Shown: positions 21,840 through 32,800 of the stretch, piece by piece
Layout of the letters: every line of letters begins with the position of its first letter
How positions within the stretch are numbered: the stretch's first letter is position 1
Assembly: GCA_954871525.1 (NCBI GenBank)
Contig: OX940865.1
Location: 3,348,001-3,412,000, forward strand
Length of the DNA: 64,000 nucleotides
Direction of reading: 5' to 3'
Source: Parietaria judaica
Taxonomy: Eukaryota > Streptophyta > Magnoliopsida > Rosales > Urticaceae
Made by a program: the position numbers and the translations under genes
Notes under the pieces: generated by a model
Databases searched by the model: none
Seen by the model: only the letters and a program-made list of their open reading frames with translations
Told to the model about the DNA's origin: nothing

Positions 21840-22860
21840 CTTAATACCGCGGCCTTTGTATGAGGTGCCGCGGCGCGTTTCATACGGGAAAACAATGCCG
21901 CAGCTTTTAAACATACAACCGGGGCGAATTGCATAGGACATAGGCCAAATAGGCGAATTCAAAGGAACACCGCTACTTAGACATACTGACGCCTTGGCAT
22001 ATGTACATAAAGCCTCGGCGTATTTAAGAGAGCATGCGTTTTCTGTAGGCAAAGCAATGCCGCGGCGTACAAAGGATAGGCCTTGGCATCTCAGAAAGGC
22101 CAAGACGTAGTAAAACAAAGCCGCGGCATACTTAGACAAAAGCTCAACACATAAACTAAACCAATTTTTTATGCGCGCGTTGTATCAGGTTATGCCGCGG
22201 TAATGTTACACATGCCGCGGCGTCAACAGACGAGCCTCGGCTCGTTGCTTTTTGTGCCGTGGCGTATTTACATACCAAAATATTGAAAAGTCTGTGTTAG
22301 TTTAAACCTTAATGTGTCGCGGCCTTGTTAAGAACGTGCCACGACGCGTTTCATACGGGATACAAAATGCTGCGGCGTTTCAAGACAAGCCGTGGCGAGT
22401 TTCATATATAGCATAGGGTACATAGGTAAATTCAATATGACGCCACGGCTTAAGTAAATCTACGCCTTGGCATGAGTACATAAAGCCTCGGCGAGCTTAT
22501 ATGGTGCCGCGGCATAAATTGCGTACAAATTATACAGAGAGCATGCTTTCTGGAGGCCAAATCTTGCCGCGGCGTACGAGAAATAGGTCGTGGCATGACC
22601 GGAAGGCCGAGGTGTATGCCTCGGTATAATATGTGACTTCCGCGGCGTACAGGTACGAGCCCCGGCTCATTTTAATGCCATGGCGTATTTACATTCCAAA
22701 ATTATACAGAGTCGGTGTTATTTCGAACCTCAACGTGCCCCGGCTTATATAAACCACGCCCTGGCGTGTATTTTTCCACGTTGGACTACGCCACGGCAGG
22801 TGAAGGTTAAGCCGCGGCATGTATCGGGAATTTCAGACAACGGTTGCATTATTCCGTTGT
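21840..22860. repeat. dense GCCNNGGC palindrome array
   Basis: For about 1 kb, words of the form GCC(G/T/C/A)(C/T/G/A)GGC recur every 20-40 bp, mostly as ATGCCGCGGCGT, CGCCTTGGCAT and GCCTCGGCG. It lies between the TNP2 remnant and the leader of the TNPA-like gene. Frames running through it are repeat translations. Confidence 0.85.
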
Positions 22861-22879
22861 CCAAATCCATTTTTGAAAT

Positions 22880-23080
22880 TTTTTATTCGATTTTAACCTG
22901 ATTCCCTCCATTTTTCTCACATTTCAACCCTATTCCTTCCCTCTTTTTCTTTAACTCTCCTCTCTTCTCTCTTCTTCCTCTCTCTCTTCTATTTTCTCCT
23001 ATAACATCGCCGTGCCCCGCCGTGCCCCGCCGTGCCCCGCCGTGCTCCGCCGTTCTCCGCCGCCGACGTATCCATTTCCG
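22880..23080 (+). other. leader of the TNPA-like gene with 11-bp repeats
   Basis: A pyrimidine-rich stretch (22915-23000) is followed by five tandem 11-bp units of CCGTGCCCCG-type at about 23008-23065. It resembles a transcribed 5' leader and is matched by the segment at 3540-3619. Confidence 0.5.
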
Positions 23081-23408
23081 TGCCCTAACTCCGTTGAGGT
23101 GTGCTTCATCTTGTTCCTTCAACAAGCTAAGTCCTACCCCGTTCCCTAACTCCGAGTTATTGATTCTAACAAGGTTAGAATCCTATCCTTATTCAATATT
23201 ACATATGTATTTCATTTTGTTAATGTTTGCCATGAAATGTTTTTATGCTTTTGTTGTCTTTCATATTTGCCATGAAATGTTGTTTTTATGCTTTTGTTGT
23301 CTTGAATGTTTGCAATGAAATGTATTTGTTGTCTTGATTTAGTTGATGTTTATGAATTTTTGGAAACGAGTCAAATATATATTTAGGAAAGTTAGCTACT
23401 ACTTGAAT

Positions 23409-26400
23409 ATGTCGGAGCGAGAAGTAACTAGGCCATCAACCGATCGAGAAGAAACGTCATCATCCGATAAAGAAGAAACTACGCCCAATTAGTAGTATTG
23501 TTATTTTGTTTAAGATATTGTATGTCATTGAATCTATCTAGTATTTAAAATTCATAATTTATTACTTTATTTGTTTCTAGTTCTTAACAAAAATGATGAA
23601 GTAGCAACATGTAGAAGAAAACTTAGAGGAGAAGGAAAAAGAAAAGTGAACCTCATGAAAAGTATCACTATCTTAAAGCATAAGGGGGAAAAAATACTTA
23701 TGAGATTTGATGAGAAAAAACAACCGGATGGAAGAGATGGTGATCTTTTAGCTAGTTGGATTGGTGTTCTTACTCGGGAATTTATTCCAATTACTATATC
23801 CTATTGGAGATTGAAGAGTTTAAAAAAGGTGAAACATAGGATATGGAATGAAATCCAACAAGCATTTGTTATTCCGAACGAGTACAAGAAGATGTGTTTA
23901 TCTTGTGCCGGGGAATCGGCAAGATACTTCCGGTATGATCTCTCTACCCTATTCAAGAGAGATCCGAATGATAAAAGAATCTTCGAGCGACCGGATATTG
24001 TTAAGAAGTATTACACGAGCATCACGGACGAACATTGGGAGGAGTTTGTTAATATTAGATTAAGCGACGAGTTCAAAGAAGTCTCGGATCAAAACAAAGC
24101 TAATAGGGCTCTCGTTGAGTACCCCTCTAGATCGGGTCGAAACGGATATCGGAAGCTCGATCAAATGCTAGTAAGGGTTTTAATTTTATATTTTAAATCT
24201 AATCTAATGAATAACATTTTCCTTTGTTTCGTAGTTTGAAAAAAACGGCGTATGGGCGACAAAGCCGGAACTTTGGATCGAAATGAGGCATAATGAGGAT
24301 GGTTCATTAAAGGATCCAAATCTAGAGCTTATTGTGAATAAAATAGTAAGTGCAATGAGTTTATGTTATATAGTTATATATATAAATTATCTTGATGTTA
24401 TTTGTATATTATTGGCTTAAATATTTGTAATAATTCATTTTGTTATTAGGTTGAATGTACCACTCAAGTTGTGGACGACGATGAGGAAGACGATATTTTG
24501 ACAAGAGCTTTGGGGAAGAAAGAACATCCCGGACGAGTTCGGGGACAATCCAAATACGTCTCAAAGCGAGCATGTTACAAACAAGCCAAAGACTCAACGA
24601 ATCCCCTCGTTCAAAGTCTCCTAGCCGAAATTAAGGATATGAAAGTCAAGTCGGAAGCGAGAGATGCGGCTTTCGAGGAATGGAAGGCTAAAGTGGAACA
24701 AATGATCCAAGGATCATCTTCAAGAAATATTCAAGGTAGTAATGAACCACTCGATGCGCATAGTCCGGTAAGTCAACCTCTCGCTCCTTTAGCACCGATT
24801 GAATTGAATTTTGATGACGGTCGTACTCTTGCAACAAAGGCTAAGGGCAAAGATTTTATTTCGAAAGGACCGAGTCTAGGGAGTAACGAGCCTTGTGATG
24901 TGCAAAGTCCGGGAAAGCCACCGTTTACTCCCGTAGCGCCAGTTAATGTGCAACTTGATGAAGGTCAAATTCCCACGAAAAAGGCTAAGCGTAAAGGGTT
25001 CCTTTCGAAAGGACCGAATAGAGAGAATATCAAATCTTTTAATGTGAAAAGTTGAGCTATTCAATCGATTGCTCCCTCACCGGAGCTTGCGAACGTTCAA
25101 ATTCAAGCTAAAAAGGCAAAGAGCTCGCCTTTGGTTTCAAAAGGACATATTCTAGGTATTGGCGGAATTTCCGCGGTTGATCCGGCGTCGTCTATTCCAA
25201 ATACGCCCATTTCATTTAATGAAGGTGTTGATTGTCTCCTTTTTTCGGAGGGAATCATTGAGCACGTCGCAACCGGGAAGGTGTTCCTAAAAAATGGAGA
25301 GGTTGGCGAGAAAATTCACAACATACCGTTGTATAGAGATCATCGTCGGGTGTTAGTAGAAGTGTCGATGTCTAAAGACCCTATTCCTCTCCCGGTATCG
25401 GTTCAATGGATCGAAACCATTGATGACGTGGTGGGGACCTTTGTGCCTTGGCCAGTGTCCCTTATTGAAGAATTAAACTCCAAAGGTAATCAAGCTCCCA
25501 AACCTAAGCCAAAAAATATAGCCAAAAGTTCGTATTACAATGAAATGGAACAAAAGATTAACTTGAACCATATTAATCCCCAATTGAGAGCGTTAGCGTC
25601 TTATGCAAACGACTATATGCTTGCAAAGGGAAAGAAAATAACAGTTGAGCTTGATAAGAGTTTGTGTGATTTCGCTCCGTTGTTGAATTTTGATGATACA
25701 CGTGAATTTCTCCTCTATCAAGACTTGACCGTACTATGGATAATGATTTGTCAAAGGTATGTTTCCATTTTCATTTGTGATTTCATAATTATTAAATATA
25801 TAAATTATTGATTCATTTGTTATACATTAATTATTGTTATTTTTATTTGTAGTTATTTGCAAGAAAATCACATTCGCAATCCGGACATTTACGGTTTTCT
25901 TCCGCCATATGAAGACATCGGGTCCAACACAAAAGTAGGAGGTGCTAAGAAAAATGCATTAAAACTTGATGTTGATCGATACTTCAAACTTATACAAAAT
26001 TGCAAGAATGGCAAAAGATGGTTAATGCCTTACAATAGTCGTCACCATTGGATTCTTCTTGTTTTTAACCCTTGAAAGGCTACCGTAGCAAAGTTTGATT
26101 CTTTCCCCAATTCAAGCGGTTTAAATAGCCACTTAGAGCAATTTTTCCAAAAGTAAGTATTCTAAAACATAATCATTTTTATGTTTAAGTTATTTGAATT
26201 CTTTACTCTTTTTTTTTTTGTAGTATTGAAGACATATTCAAGGTTAATCACGACACCGGCCTCATGACACCCACGTTGATAAAAACGGCGAATTCAAAAG
26301 GATGTCCAACCGGGAAATCATGAATGCGGATATTACGTCATGAAGTTCATGCACGACGTTGTGAGAAATAGTATGAATTTCGTCGATAGCAAACTTAATT

Positions 26401-26486
26401 ATAGTGTAAGCGAAATAGATGGATTGAATGTAGATTTAGGTATGTATGTGTTATCAAAGTGTGCTAACTATGACGATGAAGATTAG
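23409..26486 (+). pseudogene. TNPA-like gene: Transposase_24, DUF8039-like and Ulp1 protease domains
   Basis: Apparent exons are 23409-23492 (uncertain), about 23581-24170, 24235-24345, 24450-25756, 25853-26152 and 26224-26486. Exon 2 carries the Transposase_24 region (En/Spm TNPA-like): WNEIQQAFVIPNEYKK, DEHWEEFVNIRLSDEFKEVS and the YPSRSGRNGYRKL motif. Exon 4 has a coiled stretch, two repeated Pro/Lys linker units, then a domain with GKVFLKNGEVGEKIHN and FVPWPVSLIEE that resembles DUF8039. Exons 5-6 form a C48 (Ulp1/SENP) fold with HHWILLVF, KFDSF and QPGNHECGYYVM, i.e. the His, Asp, Gln and Cys are all present. Lesions: TGA at 25053-25055, TGA at 26073-26075 and a frameshift near 26310. 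It was probably a single large protein, now broken by three changes. Confidence 0.82.
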
Positions 26487-26819
26487 AACATATTTTGGAT
26501 TTGTTTGTTTATATTTGAACGGTGAATTTTGTATGGTGGATTATATGTTTTGTATGTATCGATCGTATAATCTTTAACCGATGATATTTTAATGTATTAA
26601 TATTTTGTTTTAATATTTTGGATTAATGCTTTTAATAAAAAAAAATTAATTTATATTTTATTTAATAAAATATTATTTATTAATTACAGGTTCTATCGGT
26701 ATTAGAAAGAGGATAAAAAGTTACCGGGTGAATTTTTTCAAAAAATTGCTCGGTTTTTTATTTTTTTAGTGTCTTTTTCAACAATGCTTAAAAACCGTCG
26801 CCCAAAACAAATACAACAA

Positions 26820-27680
26820 CTCGGAATACAGTTTATGCCGCGGCTTCCAAAAACACGCCGCGGCGAATCTATACTACGTACGATAGTAAATTCCGTCGTT
26901 CGTAATTTCTTTACGCCGCGGCTTTTAGGAAACAATGTCGCGGCCTACTTGAAACGATGCTGAGGCATGTTTCTTCAAGCCGAGGCTTAATTTTGACATT
27001 TCGAAAACACCCGCGGCGTGGTTTGATCATGCCGTGGCGTTTGAAAGTGTCAAAATGTCTAAAATAAGCCTAGGCTTGTTAAATACATGCCGCAACGTTA
27101 TCTAAACTAAGCCTCGGCGTGTTTGCCTTGCTTATTCGTTTCCAGCCGCGACCGGTTTGATTTAATGCCGCGGCGTTTAGCTTTCGAACAACAGATAGTT
27201 TCGTTGTTCGTTCATTTCTAGCCGCGGCTAGTTAACATTACGCCGCGGCGTGTTTGACTTTTGATTCGATAATAGCCGCGGCCTGATTGATTTTGTGCGG
27301 CGGCGTTTTGCTTTCGAACCACGGATAATCGTGGTTCGTTCATTTCTAGCCGCGGCTAGTAAACATTACGCCGCGGGTGGTTGGCTTTATATTCGATTAT
27401 AGCCGCGGCCTGTTTTATTCTGTGCCGCGGCGTTTTTCTTTCGAACCACGGATAATTCCGTTGTTCATTCGTTTAGAGCCGCGGCGTGTTTGATTTCACG
27501 CCGCGGCGTTATCGCGTTCGAACCACGGAAATTTCCGTTGTAGGAACATTTTCTCAACTATGGAAATAAATCCGTGGTTGGAACTTACTACCATGCAGGA
27601 TTCTACCATAGTTAATAACTACGGTTGAAATTTTTCAACCATGGTTTTTAACCATAGTTGAAACCCGGATTTGTAGTAGT
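26820..27680. repeat. 3' subterminal repeat array of the CACTA element
   Basis: GCCGCGGC-type words recur at 26830-27510, often in the pairs TCTAGCCGCGGCTAG and ACGCCGCGGCGT. A larger 120-130 bp unit containing TTTCGAACCACGGATAA repeats three to four times (27180-27530). Beyond it lie CCATGG/CCATAG palindromes up to the terminus. Confidence 0.85.
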
Positions 27681-27689
27681 GTCAATTTT

Positions 27690-28243
27690 AATAAATGTAG
27701 GTGAAAGTACCCAAAGTTACACTTTTGTTGACCAACTTTTTTTTCTAACGCTGTTAGAAACCCGTCTATGTGATCGTTAGGCCTTTCTCATGTGGCGCAC
27801 AACGTGGATATATATTTTTTTATTCAAAAAATTAATTTTTTATTCTTTTTCATTCCCGTTGGCCCACAATTTTTAAATTTTTACATGCATCAAGCATAAT
27901 CATATAATTTTATAAAATATGTATTTATATAAATAATATATCTTTGTTTTTCTTATTGGAGAAAACTATAATTTTTGAATACATGGTATAAAATTTTTAA
28001 GACTAAAACTTTATTGTATATGATATTATAGCAATTTTAATAACAATACTAAGGCATGATATAATTTTGAAGACATATAACATGTATATAATATTGTAAA
28101 ATTCTTTAATATATACACACATGTATACAACCTTGTTTGATATTGACATATTGTAAATAAGTAAAAAAAATAAAATGTTATGATTACAAACAATTAACAT
28201 GTATTGTATATATACATATATGTGTATATTAAACAACAATTGG
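27690..28243. other. AT-rich spacer, nothing recognised
   Basis: Strongly AT-rich sequence between the CACTA right flank and the next small transposon. No domain, repeat family or promoter is supported. Confidence 0.6.
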
Positions 28244-28659
28244 CACTACTAAAAATAGTTAAATACAAGACACCAACAATTGGCACTACTAGTTAAATCA
28301 ACATACTTTAATTAAATTGCGTATTAATAATTTATTAAAATAAAAAAATAAAAAAGAGCTTTCGTTGCAGTGAACATACGTTTCGTTGCAACACGCGTGA
28401 AATTAAAAATTAAAAAACAACAGTTTAAAATCTCTGTCGTACTAAAGGGTCAAAAATCAAGTTATAAATGACAGAAAAAATATTTTGGACGTGGAAAGAC
28501 CCTTTCGTTGCAACGAACATATAACACGTCGCAACGAACGGGAATTAAAAATAAAAAAACGACAGTTATAACAAAATCATCGTGCAATCTCACCTTTTAC
28601 GACAAATGTTCATGACTGTTGTATAATTTTTGTCGTGTATCCAACTATTTCTAGTAGTG
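28244..28659. mobile_element. 416-bp non-autonomous CACTA element
   Basis: The left end CACTACTAAAAATAGTT matches the inverted right end AACTATTTCTAGTAGTG. TGG flanks both sides (28241-28243 and 28660-28662). Interior words TTTCGTTGCAACG recur at 28370-28400 and 28500-28540. It has no coding capacity. It is a different family from the large CACTA upstream, because the sequence inside the CACTA motif differs. A second CACTACTAG at 28284 repeats the left edge 40 bp inside. Confidence 0.85.
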
Positions 28660-28982
28660 TGGGTCTTGGTTTGAATTTATATTATTACAGATTAACGCAT
28701 GTTATGGTTTTTTCCATTACTTTAAAGCCAAAAATTATGTTATTAAGGTTGAACACAATTTTTACCAATCACTTAACTTTTGGTTTAAATTCGGAGCGAC
28801 GAATTTGCCTTTGCCAAGCCAATCAACCATAATGACAAATCATGTCTCGCTAAAAACGACTATTTACATTCAGTGAAGTCGAGACATTAGTCAACCCATG
28901 TCGGTGTACATGATTAGTGGAGTAAAAGTTACGTTTTTTTTTTTTTTTTTTTTTTTTGCAATTTATAGAAATAGGAAATAGA

Positions 28983-29438
28983 TAGGGGTGGCAATTCGGG
29001 TTGCGTGTCGTGTTCGTGCTGGGTCTTAATCGTTTTTTACTTATTTTATCTAGACCCAGACCCGCCCCATTTAAAAAACGTGTTTATCATGTCTACCCAT
29101 TAATTTATTTAACTATATTATCGAAGATTATAAAATTTTACTAGCAAATATTCATGTTCATCAATTGTAAGACGTAATTAACAAAATAAAAACATAAATT
29201 TCATATATAATAAGTATTAAAACACTTAATAACATATATAAAATGTAGAAAATGTAACTTTTTGCTCTTTAACCGTTTCTAATTGGGTCCCATCGTGTTA
29301 TCGTGTTCGTGCCGTATTTACCTGTTATTTAATCGTGTTCGACACAGTTGGACCCAGACCCATTTATGATAGACCCAGACCCGTTTAAATCGTGTCGTAA
29401 CTGTTTTGTGTTTCGTGTCCTGCAAATGACCACCCCTA
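28983..29438. mobile_element. 456-bp non-autonomous hAT element
   Basis: The termini TAGGGGTGGCAATT and GACCACCCCTA are inverted. GAAATAGA (8 bp) is duplicated exactly on both sides (28975-28982 and 29439-29446), as expected for hAT. Interior GACCCAGACCCG words occur near both ends in opposite orientation. It lies just upstream of the AtuA-like gene and could affect its promoter. Confidence 0.9.
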
Positions 29439-29446
29439 GAAATAGA

Positions 29447-29883
29447 CAACATTAATCTCCGAATGGTTTTGATTTGAGTATATCCAATCCAATCCAACCC
29501 ATTTCTATAATAATAAATCTCCCGCTGCGCAGCTCGCCTCCCATTTCTGAATTGCAGCGATCGTCATCTGCGACTTCTCCCTTTGGGTTTTCTTCTTTCA
29601 CTCGCTTCTTCCTTCCATCCATTTTCTCCATCAATACTAAGGATTTCTGTGAATAATTTGAAAGTTCAAGACTAAAACATTAGTGCTGTGTTTAATTACC
29701 AGAAAGAAGCTACTGATGATGACGATGCTCTAGTGTCGTTATTTCATTACATAAGTATTTTAATGGAGGTTTTTTGTTTAATATTATTTAAGCTTCTAAT
29801 TAGTTAATTACGTTTTAGAGGTTTAATTTAGGTGGGTCATCAGTTCTGTGCTGAATTGCTAAATAATAATTTGCAGATTGAAA
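29447..29883 (+). promoter_or_regulatory. promoter-proximal and leader region of the AtuA-like gene
   Basis: A CT-rich segment at 29515-29640 looks like a transcribed 5' leader. It is followed by an AT-rich stretch ending TTTGCAG at 29871-29876, a good splice acceptor, just before the start codon. A leader intron is therefore likely, although I cannot fix its donor. Confidence 0.4.
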
Positions 29884-32800
29884 ATGGAAGGCCAAGGCAA
29901 GGATGAAATTCATAATTGTGTGATCAAGCTGGTAATATTTTACCTCTCTCTCTCTCTCTTTTTAATATTATGGTGTTTAATTTTGGATCAACACAATCAT
30001 AGAGAGAGAATCCCCGGAAACGCCTGGAGAAGGTCTACATTGGATGTGGAGCCGGGTTTGGGGGTGACCGCCCCTTGGCTGCCCTGAAGCTGCTCCAAAG
30101 AGTGAAAGACTTGGACTATCTTGTTCTCGAATGCCTAGCAGAGCGAACACTCGCTGACCGGTATCAAGTCATGGAGGCCGGTGGCGATGGTTACGATTCC
30201 AATAGTACGTCTCTGATGAGCCTAATTTTACGTTTCAGTAATTAGCACAAATTTCCCTTGGTGTACTTTTCCCTTTTAAGTTTGTTTCGGTACAATATAC
30301 CTGCGTCGTGGTTACAATAAAAAAAAATGATCGAAATTGTTATTTGCGTGACCTTGGTGGTCTGAGAAAATGTAAATTACTATTTCTAAAGTAGGTTAGT
30401 AGTAATAATTTCTTACATAATGAAGTAAATATAGTAACCATTTTTTATCAATTTATTACATAAGAGTATTCTTCATCAACATGAAAGTTCAGGGAAAGAT
30501 GCTAAAAATAAAGTCGGAACGTTGTACCGATGAATAAAGTTAAGGGCATTGTTGCCGGTTACTCTTTATTTTGTATTTAACAATGAAATAAAACTGGGAT
30601 TCTTTGGATTGGAATGCTATTTCTGTATTCCTAGGAGTGTGTTCATGGTACTTCTGCTGTGCACAGAAGCCATAAGAATAAGATATTGTTTCCAATTCTC
30701 GTTTCTCGTTAACTCTTTATTGATAAAGGAAACCCCGGTCACTAATTAGAGAGTTGGAAACTCTCCCAATGATGCTTTGGAGGTACAAAACCAATCATTC
30801 AAAACATAAACAAAACTCTAATGGAGGAAGCTATTTATAAGATGAAAATCCCAATCCTATAATGGAGGTAATATACCTCTAGTACCCTTAAATAACAAAA
30901 CATCTAAAACATATGATTAGATATATATATATATATATATATAAGTAAAGTTCTACCATATTCTTGACGATCTACACATGCTATAAGAACGAGCTATTTT
31001 GATCTCTCTATCCTATTGCTACTCATAATAATCCGAAGATGGCTGTCTTTTTTTGTCAATGATTGCCAGTTTCAGATTGGATGCGTGTGCTTTTGCCTCT
31101 AGCTTTGGAAAGAGGAACTCGTATAATCACCAACATGGGTGCAAGTACGGCTTACAAAACCAGAATTATTTCAATCTGAAAGCACGGCGTTGTATCGTTC
31201 ATCAAAATGTAACGAGCCGGTTTTGATATCCTCTGTGTGTAGTTGATGCATGTGGCGCGCAGAAAAAGGTTACAGAAATAGCGAACGATCTTGGATTGAG
31301 TGTCTCGGTTGGAGTAGCTCACGAGGTTTCTGTCAGAAAGACAGGTAATTATTTAATCATTTTGGCAAATTATTAGTAACCAAATTATAACTGTCTAGTT
31401 TTATTTATATTTGTGCAAAGAAGTCTTGACATCTTGTTCTCTAATCGGCTTAGGACCCTCTTCTCGTGAGAAACCACATATTATCGAAGGTGTAAGATTC
31501 TAGTACTTCTAGACAAAACACGCGTTGACTAATCTCGAGACGGAAGCTTTAATCTTTTCGAATCAAACCGTGATAGGGTATAAGCACATATCTTGGAGCA
31601 GCGGCCATTGTTGAATGCTTGGAGAAATATCAACCGGATGTGCTGATAACTTCACGTGTTGCAGATGCTGCCTTATTTTTGGCGCCAATGGTATTTTATT
31701 AGATTGAATTCAACTATTTGCTAAACTTAGATTGATTAATTTTCTTAAGTATTAGTAATTAGATTGCTGAACTTATTTTTCTTATTTTTCAAAACTTATA
31801 GTATTAGTAATTAGATTGATTAATTTTCTAGTCGTCATAAGATTTATATTTAATTTTTGTTTCTATTCTAATGCGGTTATAACTGAATTCAAACCAAATT
31901 CAAAACCAGAAGTTTGGTAATTGGTAGTTTTCAATTTTTAGAACTGAAAAAACCGAAAATGCGTTTTTTTTCTTCTTAAATTAATAGTTATGAAAACCAA
32001 ACTGAAGTCCCAATTATTCGCCCCTACTTGAAAGAGCTTTCGACGACATGCTTGACAATCTTTCAGCCCTTTCTTTTCTTTTGGAACACCAAATTTTTTC
32101 TTCCGTAGCGGATGCTCGATATGTTTAGGTATGCTCATATTTAAACATTTATGATGTCATCATATATGATAACCATCAGCTATTCCAAAGCTATTAAAGA
32201 ATACGCAAATAGAATCCATTTCTCATGTTTTCACAACCATATATTATAAGCATAGCCTAAAAGTACAGTTTTTCACTTTGTTGTCTTCAGTGCTTTTAAA
32301 TCTAGAAAATAGCGTTTCTGAGAGAATTTACGGTACTGAACAGGTGTATGAACTAGGTTGGAACTGGGACAACTTAGACCTTTTAGCACAAGGGTCTCTC
32401 GCCGGTCACCTTTTGGAGTGTGGTTGTCAACTCACAGGCGGATATTTTATGCATCCCGGTAAATTGTTACTTCTATTTGATTTCATAATAATAAAAAGAG
32501 TAAAATTTCAAGAAAGGGTTTCAAATTTAATTTATATATCGATAGGCATTATAAATCGTTGTATTTCTCTAGAGCTTTTTTCCTTGTGCAAGGAGTTCTC
32601 ATTGTATTCTCTTGCGGATCTTTCAAGAGATTGAGCTGGTTCTCTTTAACAAGCAGATTTCTTCTTTTTTTTCTCCCCTCTTTAGGGCTGAGTTTCGCTT
32701 TAGATGGCCAGGCCGGTTTTTGAGACGGCGAATCTTAAACCGCTCTCCATCTGTGCACTGTTATCTCCTTTTCTTTATCAATGAAATCGTTGTTTCCTTT

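Larger units (their letters stand above)
3325..27681 (+). mobile_element. CACTA (En/Spm-type) transposon with nested retrotransposon
   Basis: The left terminus CACTAGTACAAAT starts at 3325. The right terminus ATTTGTAGTAGTG ends at 27681. These are inverted copies of each other apart from one base. Both sides are flanked by TCA (3322-3324 and 27682-27684), the 3-bp duplication expected of CACTA elements. Just inside both ends lie palindromic CCATGG-type stem-loops and then GCCNNGGC subterminal repeats. Inside are a TNP2 remnant (DUF4216 region), a Transposase_24/Ulp1 gene, and minus-strand BED-finger genes. Without the 12,033-bp retrotransposon at 3620-15652 the element is about 12.3 kb. The catalytic core of TNP2 is absent, so this copy could move only if a transposase were supplied elsewhere. 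Confidence 0.93.

Noticed and set aside
21816..22139. 107-codon minus-strand frame
   Set aside because: It lies entirely in the dense palindrome array and has no domain.
28284..28659. Inner CACTACTAG as the left end of the small CACTA element
   Set aside because: It is also preceded by TGG, but only the outer end at 28244 matches the right terminus over 17 or more bases (CACTACTAAAAATAGTT versus AACTATTTCTAGTAGTG inverted).
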